NCBI RefSeq assembly: GCF_900177645.1
Contig: NZ_FXAO01000005.1
Location: forward strand, 268,143 to 332,142
Direction: 5' to 3'
Length of the DNA stretch: 64,000 bases
DNA from: Arenibacter troitsensis
GTDB lineage: Bacteria; Bacteroidota; Bacteroidia; Flavobacteriales; Flavobacteriaceae
The notes beneath the pieces were generated by a model that ran no database searches, was not told where the DNA came from, and worked only from the letters and a program-made list of their open reading frames with translations. A program made the position numbers and the translations under genes. This document shows positions 42,488-50,940 of the stretch, piece after piece (positions within the stretch are counted from its first letter, which is position 1; every line of letters begins with the position of its first letter).

Positions 42488-43396
42488 ATGCAAGAAAATT
42501 ATTTGGCAAAATGGCTCAACAACGAACTCACGGAAGAGGAGTTGGCTAAATTTAAGGAGTCCAAAGAATATGCCTCGTATTTAAAACTACGGGAGGCCAC
42601 CAATAATTTGGCAGCGCCAGACTTTGACATGGCCAAGGCTTGGGAAGACCTTAAGAAAAACAAGGACAACTCTAAAGGCAAGGTAATTAAACTTCATGCC
42701 TATAAAAAATACATGGGCATCGCTGCTGCCATGGCCCTGATTTTTGTTGCCTCCTTTTTATACTATGGCAATTTAGACGAAAAAATAAGTACGCAATATG
42801 CGGAAAGGACCCAAATAGTTCTTCCTGATGCATCCGAGGTTCAACTAAATGCCGATTCCCAAATTTCGTACAGCGAAAAAAAATGGTCCCAAAAAAGGGA
42901 TATAGCACTGCAAGGGGAGGCCTTTTTTAAAGTAGCAAAAGGAAAGCGTTTTACCGTAACTACAGAAAGCGGAACCGTTGCCGTTCTGGGCACCCAATTT
43001 AATGTAGAAAATAGAGAAGGATATTTCGAAGTGGCCTGTTACGAAGGTTTGGTAAGCGTAACCTACAACAAGGAAGAGATTAAACTTCCGGCCGGTAATT
43101 CCCTGGTGGTTATTAATGGGGAATTGCAGACTATGGCAATACCGAACACAAAGGAACCCTCTTGGATCCGGAACGAAAGCAACTTTAAGAGTATTCCCTT
43201 AAAATTTGTTTTGGATGAATTTGAAAGACAATTTAATATTGAGGTCGCTACCGAAAATATTGACACCGATCAATTATTTACGGGGTCCTTTAGCAATACG
43301 GACAAAGAATTAGCGTTGCAAAGTATAAGTACTCCTTCTCAGGTCAAATTTAAATTAGAGGGGAATAAAGTGCTGTTCTATGCTGAAACACCATAA
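42488..43396 (+). CDS. FecR family anti-sigma factor
   Basis: A 302-residue membrane anti-sigma protein. The cytoplasmic N-terminus (~70 residues) contains WLNNELTEEELAKF, a single helix follows (MGIAAAMALIFVASFLYYG), then the periplasmic FecR domain with TQIVLPDASEVQLNADSQIS and GTQFNVENREG, and a C-terminal DUF4974/STN-like part (IPLKFVLDEFERQFNI). Its last 17 bases overlap the start of the TonB receptor gene, so the two are coupled. It should hold the sigma factor inactive until the receptor signals. Confidence 0.92.
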   Translation: MQENYLAKWLNNELTEEELAKFKESKEYASYLKLREATNNLAAPDFDMAKAWEDLKKNKDNSKGKVIKLHAYKKYMGIAAAMALIFVASFLYYGNLDEKISTQYAERTQIVLPDASEVQLNADSQISYSEKKWSQKRDIALQGEAFFKVAKGKRFTVTTESGTVAVLGTQFNVENREGYFEVACYEGLVSVTYNKEEIKLPAGNSLVVINGELQTMAIPNTKEPSWIRNESNFKSIPLKFVLDEFERQFNIEVATENIDTDQLFTGSFSNTDKELALQSISTPSQVKFKLEGNKVLFYAETP

Positions 43397-45944
43397 ATAC
43401 GTTGTATTTCCCATTGCCCTATTTTTGTTTCTACTAGTTCCTTATTCCAATTGGGCACAAGAAAATAGCGCCCGAAAAGTAAATTTAATTGGCTATTTGG
43501 AAGAACTGGAACGGGAGTACAACATTAAGTTCTCCTATGTAGACCAAGACTTGGGGCAATTGCAGTTTTCCATTCCGGATACCACTGCACTACCCCAAAT
43601 ACTGGAAGAACTCCGCAAGCAGACCCTACTGGATATTACAAAACTTAATGACCGCTATTTTGCCATATCCAAAAGCAAGTTCGTGGATATCTGTGCCAAT
43701 GTGGTCGACAATTTTGAGAACAGCACCATCATGAATGCCACTGTGCAGGTTCTGGGCAGTAATATATCCCAAATTACGGACCTGGAAGGACAATTCTCTA
43801 TAAATGGGGTACCCAGAAATGCCAATATCGCTATTAAACACCTTGGCTTTAAAACTAAATTTATAAGCGCGGAAGAACTGGCCGGCAACAATCCCTGCAA
43901 GACCATTTTACTTTCCCCAAATTATCAGGAATTGGAAGAAGTTGTGGTATATCAATTTCTTACCACCGGTATTACCAAAGAACCCGATGCCAGCATTGAA
44001 CTCAATACAGATAAATTTGGAATTCTACCAGGTCTTATAGAACCCGATGTACTGCAGACCATACAAGCCTTGCCCGGAATTAAGAGTGTAGATGAGACCG
44101 TGTCCGATATTAATGTAAGGGGAGGTACCAACGACCAAAATTTAGTCTTGTGGGATGGAATAAAAATGTACCATTCCGGGCATTTTTTTGGTCTGATTTC
44201 TGCCTTTAATCCCTATTTGATCGAAAATGTGAACATCATTAAAAATGGAACCAGCGTACAATATGGGGATGGGGTAAGCAGTGTAATAAATATAAATACC
44301 AGAAATAATATCAGCGAATCATTCGTTGGCGGGGCAGGATTTAATTTATTAAGTGGCGATATTTTTGGACAACTACCCCTTTCCGAGAAAGTTTCCGTTC
44401 AGTTTTCGGGGAGGCGTTCTACCACAGATTTTATAAGTACCCCAACTTACAATCGTTTTTTTGATAAAGTGTTCCAGGACAGCGAGGTCAAGGAAAACAA
44501 CAACACCTCCAATCCTGAAAATATCGTTAGGGACGAGGATTTTTATTTCTATGATTTTACGGGCAAGCTGCTTTACGACATCAATGAAAACCAAAAGGCA
44601 AGATTGAGTTTTATCAATACCAACAACCACCTTAAATACACTGAAGAAAACGAGAGCGGCACTTCCAAAAGTTTATTGGAACAGACCAATCTTTCTTTTG
44701 GGGGAAGCTTGGAAAGTACATGGACACCAAGATGGAGCACCCATTTAAACCTGTATTACACCCGTTACAATTTGGATTCCCAAAACATCCCTTCACCATC
44801 CCAACAGCTCTTTCAAAGCAACCAAGTTTTGGAAAAGGCAATTAAGTTGAATACCAATTATAAGTTGAACCATAACCTTAATTGGCTGAATGGATATCAA
44901 CTTAATGAGGTAGGCATAACCAACTTTACCCAAGTTACCCAACCGGCATACAAAAGCAATATAAAAGGGGTCATAATGACCCATTCCCTATTTTCAGAAT
45001 TGGATTATAGATCGAAAAATGAAAAGTTTAATGCCAGAGGCGGACTTAGGCTCAATTACATTAAAAACCTGAAGACCTTTAAAACTTTTGATGAATTTAT
45101 CCTAGAACCAAGACTAAATTTAAATTATACATTAACAGACGGTCTTAAGACCGAATTGTTGGGAGAATTTAAAAGTCAGACCACAAACCAAATTATAGAT
45201 CTGGAACAAAATTTTCTGGGGATTGAGAAAAGGCGGTGGATACTTTCGGACAATGAAATACTGCCCATTACAAAAAGTAAACAAATATCCCTTGGGCTAA
45301 ACTATGACAAAAATACACTCTATGTAGGTATTGAAGGATTTTATAAAAAGGTGGACGGAATAAGTACGGCCACACAGGGATTTCAAAACCAGGATCAATT
45401 TAACGGCGAAATAGGAAAATACGATGTATCTGGAATCGAATTCTTGATCAACAAAAAAACAACAACCTATAGCACATGGCTCAGTTATGCCTATAACACC
45501 AATAACTACACTTTTGAGAATATAACGCCCAACCAGTTCCCCAACAATTTGGACATTAGGCACACCATAACCTTTGCCGGCACCTATACTTACAAAAGTT
45601 TTAGAATGGGACTTGGAGCCAATTATCACACAGGAAGACCCTACACCAAGCCACAAGAGGGCAATAATGCCTTAATCCTAAATGTTTTCCCCAACCAAAT
45701 TAATTACGAGGAACCCAACAGTAGCAGACTCCCAGCCTACCTCAGGGCCGATGCTTCTTTTATCTACAACTTTAAGATAAGCGAAGGAATAAAATCGTCC
45801 GTAGGTGCTTCCGTCTTAAACCTTTTTAACAAAAAAAATATCCTGAATATCTATTACAGGATAAATGAACAAAACGAAATTGAAACGATAGAAAGGGTAT
45901 CATTGGGCATTACACCCAACTTTAGTTTCCGAATGAGCTTTTAG
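43380..45944 (+). CDS. TonB-dependent transducer/receptor with STN domain
   Basis: An 854-residue outer membrane protein. It has a signal peptide (ends YSNWAQ), an STN signalling domain (about 30-105; LEELEREYNIKFSYVDQDLG), a carboxypeptidase-like domain (110-185), a plug with IKSVDETVSDINVRGGTNDQ and NVNIIKNGTSVQYGDGVSSV, and a barrel ending FSFRMSF. It is shorter than typical SusC proteins and no SusD gene follows, so I read it as a transducing receptor working with FecR and the sigma factor rather than as a glycan SusCD pair. The ligand is unknown. The divergent repeat lipoprotein may be its surface partner. Confidence 0.9.
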   Translation: MLKHHKYVVFPIALFLFLLVPYSNWAQENSARKVNLIGYLEELEREYNIKFSYVDQDLGQLQFSIPDTTALPQILEELRKQTLLDITKLNDRYFAISKSKFVDICANVVDNFENSTIMNATVQVLGSNISQITDLEGQFSINGVPRNANIAIKHLGFKTKFISAEELAGNNPCKTILLSPNYQELEEVVVYQFLTTGITKEPDASIELNTDKFGILPGLIEPDVLQTIQALPGIKSVDETVSDINVRGGTNDQNLVLWDGIKMYHSGHFFGLISAFNPYLIENVNIIKNGTSVQYGDGVSSVININTRNNISESFVGGAGFNLLSGDIFGQLPLSEKVSVQFSGRRSTTDFISTPTYNRFFDKVFQDSEVKENNNTSNPENIVRDEDFYFYDFTGKLLYDINENQKARLSFINTNNHLKYTEENESGTSKSLLEQTNLSFGGSLESTWTPRWSTHLNLYYTRYNLDSQNIPSPSQQLFQSNQVLEKAIKLNTNYKLNHNLNWLNGYQLNEVGITNFTQVTQPAYKSNIKGVIMTHSLFSELDYRSKNEKFNARGGLRLNYIKNLKTFKTFDEFILEPRLNLNYTLTDGLKTELLGEFKSQTTNQIIDLEQNFLGIEKRRWILSDNEILPITKSKQISLGLNYDKNTLYVGIEGFYKKVDGISTATQGFQNQDQFNGEIGKYDVSGIEFLINKKTTTYSTWLSYAYNTNNYTFENITPNQFPNNLDIRHTITFAGTYTYKSFRMGLGANYHTGRPYTKPQEGNNALILNVFPNQINYEEPNSSRLPAYLRADASFIYNFKISEGIKSSVGASVLNLFNKKNILNIYYRINEQNEIETIERVSLGITPNFSFRMSF

Positions 45945-46039
45945 TTTTCCTATCCAAGTTTTTCAGCAATATAAAGCTATGACGAATCACTGCTTTAGGA
46001 ACTTGTTGTTCATAGAACTTGGATTACTGCCATAAAAAA

Positions 46040-46078
46040 GCCGGAAGCCTAGGATAATACCTATCCAAAACTCCCGGC
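46040..46078. terminator. Bidirectional hairpin terminator
   Basis: GCCGGAAG pairs with CTCCCGGC (one mismatch) around an inner GGATA / TATCC stem, between the convergent TonB receptor and HEAT/DUF1080 genes. The minus-strand side ends in a T-run. Confidence 0.7.
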
Positions 46079-46101
46079 ATATAAATAAATAATCAATCAA
46101 A

Positions 46102-49100
46102 TTATTTGCTCAAATCCTTAATCCTAATATTTCTAAAGGCAAGTTCGGCACCATGCCCCAAGAAACCAATATGTCCTGTATTTCTTTCCAGGCCTGGGTG
46201 TTCCTTATGGTCTGCCGTCCCGTTCTTGGACGCTTCTTTCCAATCGCCATCCACAATGACGGTACCATTCAAGGTTATTTTAATATGATTTCCTTTAACG
46301 ATTACCTCTTGTGAATTCCACTCCCCTACCGGGTTCAGGGCTCCTCTTTTGGCTGCAATAATACCATATACGGACCCATGGTATTGGTAAGGCTTTAGAT
46401 TGGCATAAATCTCAGCAGTATCGTCCAAAATCTGCAATTCCTTACCTACATAGGCGGCATCCCCTTCCAATGGCGCATGGATACCCAAACCGTTATTAGC
46501 ACCAGGAGTTAATTTAAAATCGAACCTGAAAATGAAATCCGAATATTCTTCCGCTGTAAACAAGTTGCCATGTCCACCTCTTTTAGGGCGTACAAGAAGC
46601 TCATTATTTTCCATGACATAGTCGGTCTTATTACCTACCCAATGATCAAGATCCTTCCCATTCAATAAAGATTTAAAACCTTCTTTCTTTTCTTCTTCGG
46701 TCAACTGTTCATCGCCAGAACCAATTTCCCTTACATAAATATTCCTAAACCCTAGGTCTTCCCCATGGGCCTGCAATTCAATAGCCTCTTTGGCAAAAAT
46801 TGCCTGCTTGCGATCCCAATAGTTTTCCAAGACCACATTGTCGGTTACCAAGACCCCATTTAAATGTACCGTAACGCGTTCACCAACCATTTTAATCCTA
46901 AAGGTATTCCATTCATCTATAGGGTTATCGGCCACCTGCAACGGTTTGCTTTCATGCTTCTGATTGTTGTACAAACCACCAGACCCCACTTGGGCACCTA
47001 CATCCACTCTTGCAGTATCCCATATTTGAACCTGTGGCGTGCCCCTCAAATAAATACCGCTGTCACCACCATTGGTAATCTTCCAATCTACGAGCATTTC
47101 AAAATCGCCATAATCCTTAATGGTACAGATATTGTTATATCCTTCCCCTTTAAAACCGATAACACCGTTTTCTATATACCAATCTTTCATCATCTGTTCA
47201 TTGGCCTTGGCCTGTTCGGCCGCCAATTTTCTGGGAGACATTTTGGACCGTGCTATTGGATTTTGTACCAATCCTTCCCATCCTGTAAAGTCCTTGCCAT
47301 TAAAGATGGGCACGAAGCCTTTATCTGAAGGCATTTTATCCAAAAACTCCTTCACGTCAATTTTAATATACTGGCTATCCGGACCTGTAAGGTTATCGAT
47401 ACTTTTGGACACTATATCCCTAACCACTTCACCACTTAAACCATCCTGTTTACCAGGAGTTGGCAAAGCAATGGCAATTGCTACATTTGATGCAGTAGTC
47501 AAAAGCTCCTCGTCATTTAAATATTCCGAAACAAAAATTAATGAAAGGAAGGTTTTTACATTTCGTACTGCGGAAAGTACCTGCTTCTTTTCTGCAAGGG
47601 TTTTGGCCTCCGGCATCAATTTCCTAACCAGTAATAACTTCTGATCATCTGGATAATCCGATTTTCTTACCTTGGCAAGATAGTTGTCAAAGGCATTTTT
47701 TCTTATTGCATCATCAGTGCTTGTGGTAGCCGTCTTAAACAGATATGGTAAAGCATCATTATTTTTCCAGCTTGACAACGCATCCAAGGCGATCAATTTC
47801 TCATTGTCTTTACCTGTAGAAAGTCTTTGGGAAACCAACTCCAAAGCCTCTTGGTTACTTAAGGAAGCCAATACCGGCAACAATTTGGATTTATCCGTAG
47901 CCCCCTTATACTCTTTAAACACAGTATCTGCGTATTTGCCATTGCTAGCATCCAGAATAATTAAAATGGCCTGCTGCGCATTTTTTATATTCTCGGATTT
48001 ATCGGCTTTGTTCAATAGGTTCATTAGGGCTGAAAAGTCTTTGTCCGCTGAAATAGACGGCAAAGCCCTGTATACTGCACGAGCAACCTTTTCACTTCCC
48101 GAACCGATATATCCTATCAGGGTATCAAACTGGTCAGTGGCATTCCTGGCCGCCAATACATTGATCAAAACTTCCTTGCCCGCCTCATTTACATTGGGTA
48201 GCTGACCGGCCAACAACCCACTATCCTTGGCATCGCACAATCTCAACAAAGTTTCCTCAACAGCAGTATATTCCTCAGGGGTATTAGCCCATTTTAAACT
48301 GTTGAACAATACCGGCAAGGCCTTGTTCTTATCTTGATAGGATAAGGATTTTATTCCGGCCTCCCGTACAGCAACATCCTTATGTTCTACTGCATTCAAA
48401 ATAACCTTATCAAAAACAAGTGCTTCTTCGCTATTACCAAGCATTCGAATTATAAGCGGCTTAATTTCAGCAGATGACCTCTTATACTGTTTTACCCATT
48501 GGGCTACCTCCGTGGAGGAAAGGTCGGAACCAGCGGCATCCAACACGGCACCAACGTAATTCTTATTGCCGTTCTTGGATTCCTTCAATAAAGTCTTGGT
48601 AAAGGCAGTGCCTTCATTGGCACTCAATATATGAATTCCCGCAGACCGATAATGCAATTGGTCATCCAGCTTGCAATTTTTAAGCAAGGCGTTGGCCACG
48701 GTGTTACTTAGGTCCTTATTGCCTTTCTTTTGCAATTTATTGCCATAATGGATAAAGGCTATAATACTCTTTGTATCATCCAATTGATAATTGGAACCAG
48801 CAACAGCCTTTTCCAACACCTCATATGAAGTTGGACTGCCTATTTCGGCCAAAGCCATTAAAGCTCTTTGTTGTACAATTATGGAGGATGAATTTACCTT
48901 GGCTTTCAAAACCTCTTCTGCTGGAGCAAATTGCAAGGCTCCCAAAGCCTCAATAAAAGCAGCTTGTTTATTTACGTCCCCTATCTCTGTAGCTTCCAAA
49001 ATAGCCAAGGAGGCATCGGTGGTACCAATGGCAGTTAAAGCGGCCAATGCAGGTTTAAACAGATCGTTATTGGGCAGATACTTGCTCAAGACCGCTACGC

Positions 49101-49503
49101 TTACATCTGTTCCCACATAAATTAATCGGTCCATTAAAAAAGTCTTAACCTCATTGTTGGAAGCGGACCCCAGTGCCCTTAATAATGTATTTTCAACTAC
49201 ACCGTTCTGAATTAAGGGCTCTTTCCCACCACTATAAATAGCTACGCTCTGGATGGCATACCTGGCTTTGGTATCATCCCCGCTCCCTAACGGAACAAGT
49301 TTATCCGTAATTTTTAGGATCCCATCCTCACCCAAGTCGATTATTTCCTGCATTAAACGATCCGAATGATCCAGGTCTTCCGTTGGCAATTGCATCAAAA
49401 TATCGGCCACTTTGGTGTCCAAGGTTCTATTGTCCTGTGCACTAATGGCAAGTGTGCCCATAAATAGCATTAGCACACTTGTAATTTTATATATTGTATT
49501 CAT
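46102..49503 (-). CDS. Exported HEAT-repeat protein with two DUF1080 (3-keto-disaccharide hydrolase) domains
   Basis: An 1133-residue protein with a signal peptide (ends LAISAQ). Residues ~25-720 are alpha-helical HEAT-like repeats (many LxxL...A pairs, DVAVREAGIKSLSY). Two DUF1080 domains follow, at about 730-935 (IFNGKDFTGWEG, GDSGIYLRGTPQVQIWD) and 945-1133 (LLNGKDLDHWVG, GANNGLGIHAP). DUF1080 domains have been shown to cleave 3-keto-glycosides or act in their hydrolysis. The next gene in the operon, 20 nt upstream, is a Tat-exported Gfo/Idh/MocA oxidoreductase that could make such keto-sugars. The long helical part may be a scaffold. Confidence 0.85.
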   Translation of the reverse strand: MNTIYKITSVLMLFMGTLAISAQDNRTLDTKVADILMQLPTEDLDHSDRLMQEIIDLGEDGILKITDKLVPLGSGDDTKARYAIQSVAIYSGGKEPLIQNGVVENTLLRALGSASNNEVKTFLMDRLIYVGTDVSVAVLSKYLPNNDLFKPALAALTAIGTTDASLAILEATEIGDVNKQAAFIEALGALQFAPAEEVLKAKVNSSSIIVQQRALMALAEIGSPTSYEVLEKAVAGSNYQLDDTKSIIAFIHYGNKLQKKGNKDLSNTVANALLKNCKLDDQLHYRSAGIHILSANEGTAFTKTLLKESKNGNKNYVGAVLDAAGSDLSSTEVAQWVKQYKRSSAEIKPLIIRMLGNSEEALVFDKVILNAVEHKDVAVREAGIKSLSYQDKNKALPVLFNSLKWANTPEEYTAVEETLLRLCDAKDSGLLAGQLPNVNEAGKEVLINVLAARNATDQFDTLIGYIGSGSEKVARAVYRALPSISADKDFSALMNLLNKADKSENIKNAQQAILIILDASNGKYADTVFKEYKGATDKSKLLPVLASLSNQEALELVSQRLSTGKDNEKLIALDALSSWKNNDALPYLFKTATTSTDDAIRKNAFDNYLAKVRKSDYPDDQKLLLVRKLMPEAKTLAEKKQVLSAVRNVKTFLSLIFVSEYLNDEELLTTASNVAIAIALPTPGKQDGLSGEVVRDIVSKSIDNLTGPDSQYIKIDVKEFLDKMPSDKGFVPIFNGKDFTGWEGLVQNPIARSKMSPRKLAAEQAKANEQMMKDWYIENGVIGFKGEGYNNICTIKDYGDFEMLVDWKITNGGDSGIYLRGTPQVQIWDTARVDVGAQVGSGGLYNNQKHESKPLQVADNPIDEWNTFRIKMVGERVTVHLNGVLVTDNVVLENYWDRKQAIFAKEAIELQAHGEDLGFRNIYVREIGSGDEQLTEEEKKEGFKSLLNGKDLDHWVGNKTDYVMENNELLVRPKRGGHGNLFTAEEYSDFIFRFDFKLTPGANNGLGIHAPLEGDAAYVGKELQILDDTAEIYANLKPYQYHGSVYGIIAAKRGALNPVGEWNSQEVIVKGNHIKITLNGTVIVDGDWKEASKNGTADHKEHPGLERNTGHIGFLGHGAELAFRNIRIKDLSK

Positions 49504-49523
49504 TTTACAATTCTAGTATTTGG

Positions 49524-50792
49524 TTAATAAGCCCAAGAGGACCTCATTGGTTGATCTATTAATCTATTGGCTTCCTCATCATTGATAAACTCTTGTTTTT
49601 CCGGATCAAACTCTAAGGTACGCCCCAATCTCAAGGCAATAATTCCCATGTTCACCACAGTGGCGGAACGGTGGCCGTTCTCTTCGTTAAGAGCAAATTT
49701 TTGCCTGGTTTTTACGGATTCCGAGAATACGGTAATCTGCTCCTCCGGATCTGGTATGCTATTGATCAAGCCCTCAATATTGGGGATGGTAGATTTAAAT
49801 CCGTTATATATTTTCCCATTGGGCCCTTCAATATAAGCAGCATCCTTATCCCTGTTTTCACCATCGAGAATAATTTGACAACCATCGGCGTAGGTATAGG
49901 TAATTCTTCTCCAGGTACCTATGGCATCATAGTGTTGTTCTGGCGCATCCACCTCCACCTTAACGGGACTGGTGTTATCTTTTCCTAAAAAGTACTGTAC
50001 CGGATCAATATAGTGTTGGCCCATATCACCCAATCCACCACCATCATAGTCCCAATATCCCCTAAAGGTACCGTGCACCCTATGCGGATGATAAGGCTTC
50101 TCCGGTGCCGGCCCAAGCCACATATTGTAATCCAACTCCGTTGGCACAGGTTGAGGGGTTAAGTTTTCCTTACCAACCCAATAGAATTTCCAATTAAATC
50201 CGGTAATCCCGCTAATGGTCACTTTTAGCGGCCACCCAAGGGCACCACTATCCACTACCTTCTTCAACTTTTTTACCGGAGTACCCATTCCGTAAAAATT
50301 ATCCTTAAAACGGAACCATGTATTTAAGCGGAACATCTTTCCATGCTGTTGCATGGCCTCCACTACCTTTTTACCTTCACCTATAGTTCTTGTCATCGGT
50401 TTTTCACACCAAACATCCTTTCCGGCTTCAGCCGCCATAATAGACATAAGACCATGCCAGTGGGGAGGAGTGGCTATATGCACAATATCAACATCCGGGC
50501 GCTGTAAAACTTCCCTAAAGTCGCGATATCCCTTTACACCGCTTCCCACTTTTTGAAGGGTACTGGAAAGATGATTGGCATCAGCATCACAAATGGCCAA
50601 AAGTCTTGTTCCTTCATAGTCCAAATGCCCTTGGCCCATGCCCCCAACACCTATAACGGCCTTGGTCAATTGATCACTAGGCGGAATAAAATTAGTACCC
50701 CCCATGACATGTCTCGGAATTATACTGATTCCTGCAGCTGCCACCAGCGACTTCCTAACAAAATCCCTACGGCTCGTTGATTTTTTCTCCAT
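49524..50792 (-). CDS. Tat-exported Gfo/Idh/MocA family oxidoreductase
   Basis: A 422-residue NAD(P)-dependent oxidoreductase. The leader STSRRDFVRKSLVAAAGISI is a twin-arginine signal. GVGGMGQGHLDYEG opens the Rossmann fold, EKPMTRTIGEGKKVVEAM holds the catalytic-site Lys, and GLGDMGQHYIDPVQYFLG is the substrate-side signature. It precedes the HEAT/DUF1080 gene by 20 nt. Together they fit oxidation of a glycoside to the 3-keto form and subsequent cleavage in the periplasm. A paralogue is encoded at 14.1-15.5 kb. Confidence 0.88.
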   Translation of the reverse strand: MEKKSTSRRDFVRKSLVAAAGISIIPRHVMGGTNFIPPSDQLTKAVIGVGGMGQGHLDYEGTRLLAICDADANHLSSTLQKVGSGVKGYRDFREVLQRPDVDIVHIATPPHWHGLMSIMAAEAGKDVWCEKPMTRTIGEGKKVVEAMQQHGKMFRLNTWFRFKDNFYGMGTPVKKLKKVVDSGALGWPLKVTISGITGFNWKFYWVGKENLTPQPVPTELDYNMWLGPAPEKPYHPHRVHGTFRGYWDYDGGGLGDMGQHYIDPVQYFLGKDNTSPVKVEVDAPEQHYDAIGTWRRITYTYADGCQIILDGENRDKDAAYIEGPNGKIYNGFKSTIPNIEGLINSIPDPEEQITVFSESVKTRQKFALNEENGHRSATVVNMGIIALRLGRTLEFDPEKQEFINDEEANRLIDQPMRSSWAY

Positions 50793-50940
50793 CTATATAT
50801 ATTCTATTAATTAATTGAAGTTTCCATATTTAAAACCACAAATAAAAACAACAATGCGTAAAAAAAGGGGTAATATTTGGGGTAATAAAATTGAAAAAAG
50901 AAGGAATTATGTAAATATTTTTGAATATCGATGTGTGCCA

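Noticed and set aside
43380-45944. SusC of a polysaccharide utilisation locus
   Set aside because: No SusD gene follows, the protein is shorter than typical SusC, and it has an STN domain with an upstream FecR, which fits a transducing receptor.
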